Assembly (NCBI GenBank): GCA_030613345.1
Contig: JAUWMD010000146.1
Location: 1 to 6,633, forward strand
Length of the DNA stretch: 6,633 nt
From: Candidatus Krumholzibacteriota bacterium
Lineage (GTDB): Bacteria > Krumholzibacteriota > Krumholzibacteriia > Krumholzibacteriales > Krumholzibacteriaceae
Direction: 5' to 3'
The notes under the pieces are model-generated. The model saw only the letters and a list, made by a program, of their open reading frames with translations. It was not told the origin of the DNA and ran no database searches. Made by a program: the position numbers and the translations under genes. Of this stretch, positions 1 to 6,633 are shown piece after piece. Positions within the stretch are counted from its first letter, which is position 1. Every line of letters starts with the position of its first letter.

Positions 1-2936
1 GCAGTCATGAGGATCGGCCTGAACCGCATCTCGGCCGATTGTATGGCCGCATCGAAGAGGGACAGCCCCTTGTCGAACTCGAGCTTCGCGAATTCCACGA
101 TGAGAATCGCGTTCTTTGCCGCCATGGCGATCCGCATCACCAGCGAGCTCTGCGCGAACACATTCGATTCGAAGCTCATGCTGAAGCGCCTCGCGCTAAC
201 CAGAGCGAGGAAAGCCCCGAGGATCGCGAAGGGTGTACCGAGCAGAATACTCAACGGCAGCGACCAGCTCTCATACTGGGCGGCCAGGATCAGAAATACG
301 AAGATCAGGGAAAAGACGAAAACGACGGACCCCGTTCCGGCCGCCTCCTTTTCCTGGTACGTCATATCGGTCCACTGGTAACTCATGTCGGCCGGCAGAA
401 CGGCCAGGGCTACCTCCTCGATGGCGTCGATGGCCTGTGCCGACGTGTATCCCGGCGCGGGAGCGCCCCTGACCTCGATCGATCTGTACAGATTAAACCT
501 GTTTGTATAATCCGGCCCTGAGATCTCGTGGACATTGACGAATGCGGAGAGCGGCGCGCTCTTGCCCTCGCTGTTTTTGATGAAGAACAGATTCAGCTGA
601 TCCTGATTCTGTCTGAATTCCGGTTCCGCCTGGATATATGCCTTGTAGAGGCGTCCGAACCGGTTGAAATCGTTGACGTACGCTCCCCCGAGAAACGCTC
701 CGACCGTAGTATAGATGCTGTTGAGATCGACGCCCGCCTGAAGCACCTTGTCCCGGTTTATCTCGAGGTATCTCTGGGGGACGTTTGCCCGGAATGTCGT
801 GAAGGCCGAGGCTATCTCCGGCCTGAGCATCGCTTTCTGGATCAGGCCGGCTGTCTGGCGGGCGAGGTAATCGGGCGTGTTTCCGCCCCTGTCCTGGACC
901 ATCATCGTGAAGCCCGAACCGTTCCCCAGGCCCGGAATGGGAGGCGGGCCGAACGCGAATACCTGCCCCGCGCGAATCCCCGCCCTGAACTTCCCATTGA
1001 GGCTTTGTATGATGTCGGCGGCTGTCCTGTCCCTGTCACTCCAGTCCTTCAGGGTGACAGCGACAAAACCGCTGTTGGAAGTCATACTGCCCGAAAGAAG
1101 GCTGAATCCCGTCGCGGCTGTGAAGAAATCGATCTCATCGTACCTGTCCAGGATCGTCTCCACTTCTTTCATCACCGCGTCGCTTCTCTGAAGTGACGCG
1201 GCATCGGGCAGCTGGATATTGATAAACAGATATCCCATGTCCTCATCGGGCATGAATCCCCCGGGCACCATCTTCCCCAGGACCACCATGGCGATCACGG
1301 CGATCCCGATAAAGATCAGGCCCCGTTTGATGCGGCGGGTCAACACGTTCGTGAAACTCATGTAGGACCGTGATGTCCTTTCGAAGGTCCTGTCGAACCG
1401 TCCGAAGAATCTGCCGAGCAGGCCGCCGTATGGTTTCGGCTTCCTCAGGATGAGCGAGCAGAGAGCGGGGCTCAGGGTCAGTGCGTTGATAGAGGAGAAG
1501 ATCACAGAGATCGTCACGGTGATCGCGAACTGCTGATACAGCCTGCCCGTTATCCCGCTTATTCCCGCTGTGGGAAGGAAAACCGCGACGAGCACCAGCG
1601 TCGTTGCGATGACAGGCGCCGTCACTTCCCTCATCGCCTTGTTCGTGGCCTCTTTCGCATTCATTCCCTTCCCGATATTCACCTGGACCGCCTCGACTAC
1701 GACGATGGCGTCATCCACCACGATGCCGATGGCAAGGACAAGCCCGAGGAGGGAAAGAACGTTTATCGTAAATCCGAGAAGCGGAAAGACGATGAAAGCG
1801 CCGACCAGGGAGACGGGGATCGCGACCGTGGGAATGAGCGTGGCACGCCAGTCCTGTATGAATATGAAGACGACGAGGATGACGAGGACCAGGGCTATGA
1901 TCAGCGTCACGATGATCTCATTTATACCTGCCGTAATCGATTTCGTCGAATCGAAGGATACATCGTACCTCAAGCTCTCGGGGAATGACCCGGAAAGTTC
2001 CTTCATCGCGCCGCGTACCTCTTCGGCAAGGAGGACGGCGTTCGAGCCCGGCGCCTGATAGAGGGCTATCATCGCGCATTCCTTATGATTCATCCTTGTA
2101 AAGGCGCGATAGTTTTCGACCCCGAGCTCCAGGCGGGCGATATGCTTGAGTTTTACCTGCGCGCCGCTGCCGCTCGTGCGGACCACTATCTCTCCGAATT
2201 CCTCCTCTGACTGAAGCCTGTCGGGGAGTCTGACCGTGTAGGTAAACTCCGTGCCGGGAGGAGCGGGTTCAGCTCCGAACTGGCCGCCCGGAACGATCAC
2301 ATTCTGGGCCCTGACCGCGTCCACTATCTCGGGTATCATTATGCCCAGCTGAGCGAGGCGGTCGGGCCTTATCCAGATCCTCATCGAATAGTCCGCCGCT
2401 CCTATCACGTCGACCCGCCCGATGCCGTTGATGCGGGCAAGTATATCCTTGATGTTGATCAGGGCGTAGTTTCCCAGAAAATTCTGGTCGTAACGGCCGT
2501 CATCCGAGGTCAGAGCCACGAGCAACAGCATGTTGGGCAGGGATTTCTCCGTGGTCACCCCTAGCCTCTTTACTTCCTCGGGCAGTTTTGCCGTAGCGGA
2601 GGAGACCCGGTTCTGGGTGAATACGGTGTTCATATCGGGATCCGTCCCGACCTCGAAGGAAACATTGATCGTCATCGTACCATCGTTCGAATTGGTCGAC
2701 TTCATGTAGATCATGTTTTCCACGCCGTTGATCTGCTGCTCGAGCGGTGTCGCGACGGATTGCTCCACGTTCAGCGCGTTCGCTCCCGTGTAATTCGTCC
2801 TTACGGCGACCTGCGGCGGCGTGATATCGGGGTACTGTTCTGTCGGAAGGGTCGTCAGGGATATGAATCCCACGATGACGATGATGATGGCGATCACCAT
2901 CGCGACTATCGGACGCCGTACGAAGAAATTATCCAT
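1..2936 (-). CDS. RND multidrug efflux transporter, HAE1 (AcrB/MexB) family, 3' end cut off by window edge
   Basis: Inner-membrane proton/drug antiporter that takes amphiphilic compounds from the periplasm and outer leaflet and passes them to a TolC-type channel via the adaptor encoded just upstream. The frame is open from the ATG at 2936-2934 to the left edge: 978 codons of the roughly 1030-1060 usual for the family, without a stop or frameshift. The start MDNFFVRRPIVAMVIAIII gives the cytoplasmic N-terminus and TM1. Visible family landmarks: TM4 proton-relay pair D408-D409 in GIVVDDAIVVVEAV, PDED near 563-566, GGAYVNDF with Y753 in the funnel/docking region, TM10 relay lysine K941 in AAKNAILIVEFA, and R971 in RFRPILMT at the cut, equivalent to AcrB D407, D408, K940 and R971. 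Only TM11, TM12 and the C-terminal tail are missing. It starts 6 nt after the adaptor stop with only a weak AGG-type Shine-Dalgarno, so translational coupling is likely. Substrates cannot be read from the sequence. Family assignment is very secure. Confidence 0.96.
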   Translation of the reverse strand, partial: MDNFFVRRPIVAMVIAIIIVIVGFISLTTLPTEQYPDITPPQVAVRTNYTGANALNVEQSVATPLEQQINGVENMIYMKSTNSNDGTMTINVSFEVGTDPDMNTVFTQNRVSSATAKLPEEVKRLGVTTEKSLPNMLLLVALTSDDGRYDQNFLGNYALINIKDILARINGIGRVDVIGAADYSMRIWIRPDRLAQLGIMIPEIVDAVRAQNVIVPGGQFGAEPAPPGTEFTYTVRLPDRLQSEEEFGEIVVRTSGSGAQVKLKHIARLELGVENYRAFTRMNHKECAMIALYQAPGSNAVLLAEEVRGAMKELSGSFPESLRYDVSFDSTKSITAGINEIIVTLIIALVLVILVVFIFIQDWRATLIPTVAIPVSLVGAFIVFPLLGFTINVLSLLGLVLAIGIVVDDAIVVVEAVQVNIGKGMNAKEATNKAMREVTAPVIATTLVLVAVFLPTAGISGITGRLYQQFAITVTISVIFSSINALTLSPALCSLILRKPKPYGGLLGRFFGRFDRTFERTSRSYMSFTNVLTRRIKRGLIFIGIAVIAMVVLGKMVPGGFMPDEDMGYLFINIQLPDAASLQRSDAVMKEVETILDRYDEIDFFTAATGFSLLSGSMTSNSGFVAVTLKDWSDRDRTAADIIQSLNGKFRAGIRAGQVFAFGPPPIPGLGNGSGFTMMVQDRGGNTPDYLARQTAGLIQKAMLRPEIASAFTTFRANVPQRYLEINRDKVLQAGVDLNSIYTTVGAFLGGAYVNDFNRFGRLYKAYIQAEPEFRQNQDQLNLFFIKNSEGKSAPLSAFVNVHEISGPDYTNRFNLYRSIEVRGAPAPGYTSAQAIDAIEEVALAVLPADMSYQWTDMTYQEKEAAGTGSVVFVFSLIFVFLILAAQYESWSLPLSILLGTPFAILGAFLALVSARRFSMSFESNVFAQSSLVMRIAMAAKNAILIVEFAKLEFDKGLSLFDAAIQSAEMRFRPILMT

Positions 2937-2942
2937 GATCGC

Positions 2943-4100
2943 CTACTGCTGCCTGTCTTTTTTTACGGGTTCGATCTCTTTGACGACAGGAATCACTGTA
3001 ATTCCGGACCTTATCCACTGCAGTCCCTCGAAGACTACTTTTTCTCCGGCTTCCAGTCCGCTCCTGATGACCTGGAAATCGTCTATCTTCGGGCCCGCAT
3101 CGATTTCCCTGATCTCAACGACGTTTTCCTCATTGACGATAAAAACGCTGAAGCGGCCCTGCATCTCGCTGACGCACCTCTGGGGGATCTTGATGCCGTT
3201 CTCGAGTTCGAAGACCTGTGCCTTGACACGCGCGAACTGCCCAGTCCTGAGAAGCTCTTCTGGGTTGGGAAAGGAGGCCTGGATGAGAATGGCACCCGTT
3301 GACGGGTCTATGCCCCTGTCTATGAAATCGATCTTCCCCGGATGATCATACGTCGATCCATCCGCCAGCTTCAATTCGAGTTGAGCGGCATCATCCCGCT
3401 CGGAAATCTCGCTGAGCCGCGTCCCCGCGAAGCGGGCGATCTGCAGATATTGCTGCTCTGTTATGAAAAACTCGACCAGCACAGTATCGATCCGGGAAAC
3501 GACGTTAAGAATGACGGGGTTGGGGCTCCGGCCCACGAAGTCGCCGACCTTCGCGTTCGTTTTCCCGATGATGCCGCTGATGGGTGAATATATCTTCGTG
3601 TACCCCAGCTGTATTCTCGAGGCCCTGAGATTCGCTTCCGCCGCCTCGACGGAGGCGGTGGCCGCCTCGTACATCGCCACCGCGGTGTCGAGGTCGCTCT
3701 GGCTCACTGCTTTCTGCTCGGCAAGGGGCCGTATCCTCGCCAGATCGCTCTGGGCCTTGGCGAGCATCGTCCTAGCCTCGGCCACCATGCTCATCTTCGC
3801 CGCCTCGTCGGCCTCGAAGGGCTGGCTTTCCAGTGTGTAGAGAAGGTCGCTCTGCTTTATGCGGGATCCCTCCTGGAAATGTATCCCCTCGAGAAATCCT
3901 TCCACTCGGGCCCTGATCGCAATATCCTTGTACCCGTAGATCTGCCCGACAAATTCGTGGAAGATCGGTATATCGCTCTCCACTGTCTGATATACCTCGA
4001 TCTCCATCGGCTGATCCCGGGTCGTGTCCTTCTCGCCGCAGGAAAGATTCGGCAGCAGAAAGAGAATCAGCAGGAATGGTATTTTCGTCTTGCGTCTCAT
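2943..4100 (-). CDS. RND efflux periplasmic adaptor (membrane fusion protein, AcrA/MexA family)
   Basis: Complete 385-residue adaptor bridging the RND pump and an outer-membrane channel. The N-terminus (MRRK, a hydrophobic run at residues 7-17, then NLSC with Cys21) looks like a lipoprotein signal, though the box is not canonical. Order of domains: beta-barrel/membrane-proximal N-terminal strand (about 33-60), first lipoyl half (about 61-92, ARVEGFLEGIHFQEGS), helical hairpin (about 96-163), second lipoyl half (about 166-190, YSPISGIIGKTNAKVGDFV), beta-barrel (about 200-295, with DPSTGA at 265-270 and FPNP at 277-280), and membrane-proximal domain (about 296-375). At the hairpin tip R122, L126 and S133 fit the R-x3-L-x6-S motif that AcrA-like proteins use to contact TolC-type channels. 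Length is typical. The ATG at 4100 is chosen because GGGGA lies just upstream at suitable spacing and the signal sequence starts there. It is first in an operon with the transporter gene. Confidence 0.95.
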   Translation of the reverse strand: MRRKTKIPFLLILFLLPNLSCGEKDTTRDQPMEIEVYQTVESDIPIFHEFVGQIYGYKDIAIRARVEGFLEGIHFQEGSRIKQSDLLYTLESQPFEADEAAKMSMVAEARTMLAKAQSDLARIRPLAEQKAVSQSDLDTAVAMYEAATASVEAAEANLRASRIQLGYTKIYSPISGIIGKTNAKVGDFVGRSPNPVILNVVSRIDTVLVEFFITEQQYLQIARFAGTRLSEISERDDAAQLELKLADGSTYDHPGKIDFIDRGIDPSTGAILIQASFPNPEELLRTGQFARVKAQVFELENGIKIPQRCVSEMQGRFSVFIVNEENVVEIREIDAGPKIDDFQVIRSGLEAGEKVVFEGLQWIRSGITVIPVVKEIEPVKKDRQQ

Positions 4101-4112
4101 CGTTCCCCGTCT
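4101..4112 (-). promoter_or_regulatory. Ribosome binding site of the adaptor gene
   Basis: On the minus strand ACGGGGAACG directly precedes the ATG. GGGGA is a partial match to the anti-Shine-Dalgarno complement with about 4 nt to the start. It supports the start at 4100 over internal alternatives, and contrasts with the glycosyltransferase gene, which has no such element. Confidence 0.6.
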
Positions 4113-4152
4113 GGATATTGAAAGAAAAATCTCTGAAAATTATTAGAGCAGG

Positions 4153-4182
4153 ATTATATATCTGACCAATTATCGTTATCAA
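4153..4182 (-). promoter_or_regulatory. Sigma70-type promoter for the adaptor-transporter operon
   Basis: Minus-strand -35 TTGATA (4182-4177; 5 of 6 to consensus) and -10 TATAAT (4158-4153; 6 of 6), separated by 18 nt. Transcription should start near 4146, giving a 5' leader of about 45 nt that contains the GGGGA ribosome site. The whole gap is AT-rich compared with the flanking genes, as expected of a promoter. Start site and sigma factor are inferred from consensus only. Confidence 0.7.
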
Positions 4183-4183
4183 G

Positions 4184-4193
4184 ACAATATTGT
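4184..4193. promoter_or_regulatory. Perfect 10-bp palindrome beside the -35 box (possible operator)
   Basis: ACAATATTGT reads the same on both strands. The symmetry extends with one mismatch step to 4181-4196 (AA and TT outside), 14 of 16 positions in all. It abuts the -35 hexamer at 4182, where either a repressor or an activator could act. Short AT-rich palindromes also arise by chance, and no regulator gene is present in the window, so function is unproven. Confidence 0.35.
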
Positions 4194-4224
4194 TTTTTTC
4201 GGCCACGGCCATCCATCGATGTGA

Positions 4225-5919
4225 TCAGGGAACTATACCGTCCGGCAGCCGCTCCCGCAGCGCCTCATTAACGTAGATGCTTATCCTGCCATCTCCGGGC
4301 TCGAATGGAAACGCTTCCCTCTCTATGACCTCGAGTACATCCTCGTCGGGAACGCCCCCGTATAACAGGTCGTCGTACTGGATGACATAGAAGAACGGAG
4401 CTCCTTCGAGGCTGGCAACCGCCGCACCTGGATCGGCATCCACGTAGGGCGACTCCCAGTAACGGCCCGTCCTGAATGTGTAGAACGAAACGGCCGGCCA
4501 CTCCGGCGAGATGAAGCACAGCTGCCGCGGATCGATATCCTCCAGGCCGCGAGCCAACTCCGCCGCTGCCTTTCTGTAGCCAGTCACGTGGTCCCTCGAC
4601 CTGACGATCTGTATGTCCCTGGCCAGCCCTCCTGCCATCGCGATCAGAATAGCTGCGGTGGCATAGACGCCCGCGGCGCGGCGGCTCAAGCGCGGCGCGA
4701 AGGCCGGCATCAGGACCGCCGCCGCCATGACGATCTGTATGCGCAGCACGTTTTTACTGTATATGCCGGGTATTACTCCTCTTCCGAACTCGAGCTGCAC
4801 GGCAAGACAGAGAAGCATACCCGCAATTGCGGCGAGCAGGGCATCACGCCTCGTTATCGACGGCACCCCCGCCGAATTGATCAGCGCCGAGGCTCCAGAT
4901 CCGACGAGTAGAAACAGTGGCGGCATCAGAGGAAGAATATAGTTGCCGCTCTTGACTGAGATCATCGACATAAGAATGAGCGGGATTAGCCAGGCGATCG
5001 TCACTGCCGCAGCAGGCGATTCCCTCCGTTTCCGGAGTACAGTCATAACACCGAGCGGGACGAGCGGCAGCCACTGTCCGAACGCCCTTCCGATCAGGAG
5101 CAGATAGTAATTCCAGGGCCTGTGCCAGTAATCGGCGAACCCAGCCCCCGCCACACGGTCGGCAAGGGAGAATCCCGTGTAGATCCCCAGCCAGTGCCGG
5201 AAGGTGTCGGGAGAGAAGATCAGGCAAAGCAGGAGCTGAAGCGATCCGAACAGCATAAATCCCGTGAGGGCATAAATAATGACCGGTGTCATCTGTCTCT
5301 TCTTCGACGACAAGCGAAAAAAGAGAAGTCCGCCCGCGATGCCTGCCATCGGAATAGCGACTAGCCAGAGCTTTGTCAGAAAGGCGAGCCCGAAGAGAGC
5401 TCCCGCTGCGAATCCCGCCTTCGATCTGCCATTACGGAATGCACCGAGAAAGAGCCAGACGCCGGCAAGGGAAAGCAAAACGAGGAGAGGTTCGGCTGAC
5501 ACAGTACGGCCCGTGTTGGCCAGCAGAGGCGTAAAGAGAAACATCAGGCCTGCGATGATCCCCGCCCTGCGGTCACCCAGTTCTGACCCGATAAGCATCA
5601 GAAATATCCCTGACGATGCAGCAACGAGCAATGTTACCAGACGCATTGGAATCTCCCCGATCCCTCCGACAAGCAATGATCCCGCAAGGACCATCGGATA
5701 GAGAAACGGCTTGTCGCCCGGCGGGCCGAGAGGGCTGAGAGAAGTATTCACGATGTACCGGGGATCATTGAGTATGTTCCTCGCCATCACCCCGTAGTAA
5801 CCCTCGTCTCCGCCGACGAGGTCGTTCACTCCGAGGTTAAGCGAGAGAAGTACGACCATGACTAAGGTCGCCGCCAGGATGATCGTCCATCCGAACTTAT
5901 CGCTCTTATTGAATTCCAT
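4225..5919 (-). CDS. ArnT/PMT_2-like integral membrane glycosyltransferase (GT-C fold)
   Basis: Complete 564-residue polytopic protein, about the length of ArnT. GT-C enzymes of this group move a sugar from a polyprenyl-phosphate donor to a lipid or protein acceptor on the periplasmic side. TM1 spans about 10-30. The first periplasmic loop begins with GGDEGYYGVMARNIL, where D38-E39 and Y41-Y42 form the catalytic signature. DKPFLYP (K70) matches the family KPPLYYW element. RTVSAEPLLVLL carries E143 where ArnT has Asp. GLAFLTKLW (LTK 181-183) and NYILPLMPPLFLLVG (326-340) also match family blocks. About 12-13 hydrophobic segments run to residue 431, followed by a soluble domain of about 130 residues. 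The start at 5919 is fixed upstream by an in-frame TAA at 5931-5929; there is no Shine-Dalgarno. No arn pathway gene is nearby, so transfer of aminoarabinose to lipid A is possible but not supported; another sugar, or protein mannosylation, is equally open. Confidence 0.88.
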   Translation of the reverse strand: MEFNKSDKFGWTIILAATLVMVVLLSLNLGVNDLVGGDEGYYGVMARNILNDPRYIVNTSLSPLGPPGDKPFLYPMVLAGSLLVGGIGEIPMRLVTLLVAASSGIFLMLIGSELGDRRAGIIAGLMFLFTPLLANTGRTVSAEPLLVLLSLAGVWLFLGAFRNGRSKAGFAAGALFGLAFLTKLWLVAIPMAGIAGGLLFFRLSSKKRQMTPVIIYALTGFMLFGSLQLLLCLIFSPDTFRHWLGIYTGFSLADRVAGAGFADYWHRPWNYYLLLIGRAFGQWLPLVPLGVMTVLRKRRESPAAAVTIAWLIPLILMSMISVKSGNYILPLMPPLFLLVGSGASALINSAGVPSITRRDALLAAIAGMLLCLAVQLEFGRGVIPGIYSKNVLRIQIVMAAAVLMPAFAPRLSRRAAGVYATAAILIAMAGGLARDIQIVRSRDHVTGYRKAAAELARGLEDIDPRQLCFISPEWPAVSFYTFRTGRYWESPYVDADPGAAVASLEGAPFFYVIQYDDLLYGGVPDEDVLEVIEREAFPFEPGDGRISIYVNEALRERLPDGIVP

Positions 5920-5927
5920 ACCGGGAC

Positions 5928-5933
5928 ATTATA
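5928..5933 (-). promoter_or_regulatory. TATAAT -10 element 8 nt before the glycosyltransferase ATG
   Basis: A perfect -10 hexamer on the minus strand, followed by GTCCCGGT and then the ATG. Normal spacing from -10 to start site would put +1 at or next to the A of the ATG, so the mRNA would be leaderless. The -35 region is poor (ATGCCC at 17 nt spacing) and overlaps the tail of the upstream terminator, which weakens the call. Confidence 0.4.
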
Positions 5934-5957
5934 GAACGACTACCTGTTCAGGGCATA

Positions 5958-5985
5958 GAAAAAGCCGCTTCATAAGAAGCGGCTT
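5958..5985 (-). terminator. Intrinsic terminator 2 of the rRNA operon
   Basis: On the minus strand AAGCCGCTTC, loop TTAT, GAAGCGGCTT: a perfect 10-bp stem (5985-5976 with 5971-5962) running into a T tract (five T in a row, ending at 5959). It is the second of two terminators after the 5S gene and ends 39 nt before the glycosyltransferase ATG. It should insulate that gene from rRNA transcription. The plus strand lacks a T tract, so it is one-directional. Confidence 0.88.
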
Positions 5986-5992
5986 CAGACAC

Positions 5993-6025
5993 AAAAAAAG
6001 GAACCGCGAATAATCGCGGTTCCTT
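5993..6025 (-). terminator. Intrinsic terminator 1 of the rRNA operon
   Basis: On the minus strand AAGGAACCGCGA, loop TTAT, TCGCGGTTCCTT: a perfect 12-bp stem (6025-6014 with 6009-5998), continuing into a run of seven T (5999-5993), the first two of which pair in the stem. It begins about 5 nt past the predicted 5S 3' end. Strong stem plus U tract make it the main stop for the rRNA operon. Confidence 0.93.
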
Positions 6026-6029
6026 CAAT

Positions 6030-6147
<118 letters not shown>

Positions 6148-6208
6148 AACTTTAATGACAGCAGAATCGGGTAATGGAAGAACATTTTTACGAGATCAGG
6201 TAAAAAAA
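6148..6208 (-). other. 23S-5S internal transcribed spacer
   Basis: About 61 nt between the 23S 3' end and the 5S gene, starting with a seven-T run (6208-6202 region) and otherwise AT-rich. There is no cloverleaf, so no tRNA lies here. It would be removed during rRNA processing. Confidence 0.8.

Positions 6209-6633
<425 letters not shown>

Noticed and set aside
2872..2905. Repetitive-looking cgatgacgatgatgatggcgatc stretch split over the transporter N-terminus (GATGATGATGG type triplets).
   Set aside because: It encodes the Ile/Val-rich TM1 with repeated ATC/GTC-type codons; ordinary coding, not a tandem repeat.
39..3345. Several long plus-strand open frames opposite the transporter gene (for example 39-521, 528-1196, 1570-2058, 2760-3302, 2821-3345).
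   Set aside because: They are antisense shadows of a conserved RND gene read in full on the minus strand. Their translations are low in complexity or rich in Arg/Ser/Thr, match no family I know, and have no ribosome sites of note.
3772..4212. Minus-strand frame of 146 codons overlapping the start of the adaptor gene.
   Set aside because: It is an alternative frame of the adaptor coding region plus its leader. It would have to be transcribed through the promoter region and shows no family features, while the adaptor frame is fully conserved.
4191..4212. GGCCGTGGCC beside a run of A on the minus strand, considered as a terminator for the glycosyltransferase gene.
   Set aside because: The possible stem is 4 bp with a 2-nt loop, and the minus strand has A, not T, after it. 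Neither strand gives a proper intrinsic terminator.
4268..5701. Frames inside the glycosyltransferase gene on both strands (for example 4588-4911, 4844-5227, 5279-5701).
   Set aside because: All are shadows of a 564-codon membrane protein with clear family motifs.
6148..6208. A tRNA in the 23S-5S spacer.
   Set aside because: The spacer is about 61 nt and AT-rich, with no T-loop GTTCRA box or acceptor stem pairing.

Overview
The window comes from a bacterium with an outer membrane. The evidence is a tripartite-type RND efflux pump with its periplasmic adaptor, and a GT-C membrane glycosyltransferase of the kind that modifies envelope lipids. Coding DNA is moderately GC-rich, while the intergenic gap at 4101-4224 is clearly AT-rich. 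No phylum can be named from sequence reading alone; the 23S and 5S portions are the best material for placement.

Everything lies on the minus strand, so transcription runs from right to left. From 6633 down to about 6209 is the 3' part of a 23S rRNA gene (A-loop, peptidyl-transferase segment, sarcin-ricin loop and 3' terminal helix strand). A spacer of about 60 nt without a tRNA follows, then a complete 5S rRNA (about 6147-6030). Two intrinsic terminators in tandem (6025-5993 and 5985-5958) close the rRNA operon. From 5919 to 4225 is a complete 564-residue ArnT/PMT_2-like glycosyltransferase. Its ATG has no Shine-Dalgarno sequence and sits 8 nt behind a perfect TATAAT, which suggests a leaderless mRNA. 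A 124-nt gap (4224-4101) carries a good sigma70-type promoter (TTGATA, 18 nt, TATAAT) next to a perfect 10-bp palindrome. It drives an adaptor gene (4100-2943) followed 6 nt later by an RND transporter gene (2936 to the left edge, 978 codons present, cut off near the start of transmembrane helix 11).

The adaptor and transporter should form the inner-membrane and periplasmic parts of a hydrophobe/amphiphile exporter of the AcrAB/MexAB type. The adaptor keeps the R-x3-L-x6-S motif that contacts a TolC-type channel, and the transporter keeps the proton-relay residues. No outer-membrane channel gene or regulator is visible; either could lie beyond the left edge. The glycosyltransferase is a separate transcription unit by the sequence signals. 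A shared role in envelope defence is only an inference from adjacency.

I found no clear case for a wholly new system. The points most worth a second look are the possible leaderless glycosyltransferase mRNA, the promoter/palindrome in front of the pump, the Glu in place of the usual Asp in the glycosyltransferase, and a base change in the sarcin-ricin loop.
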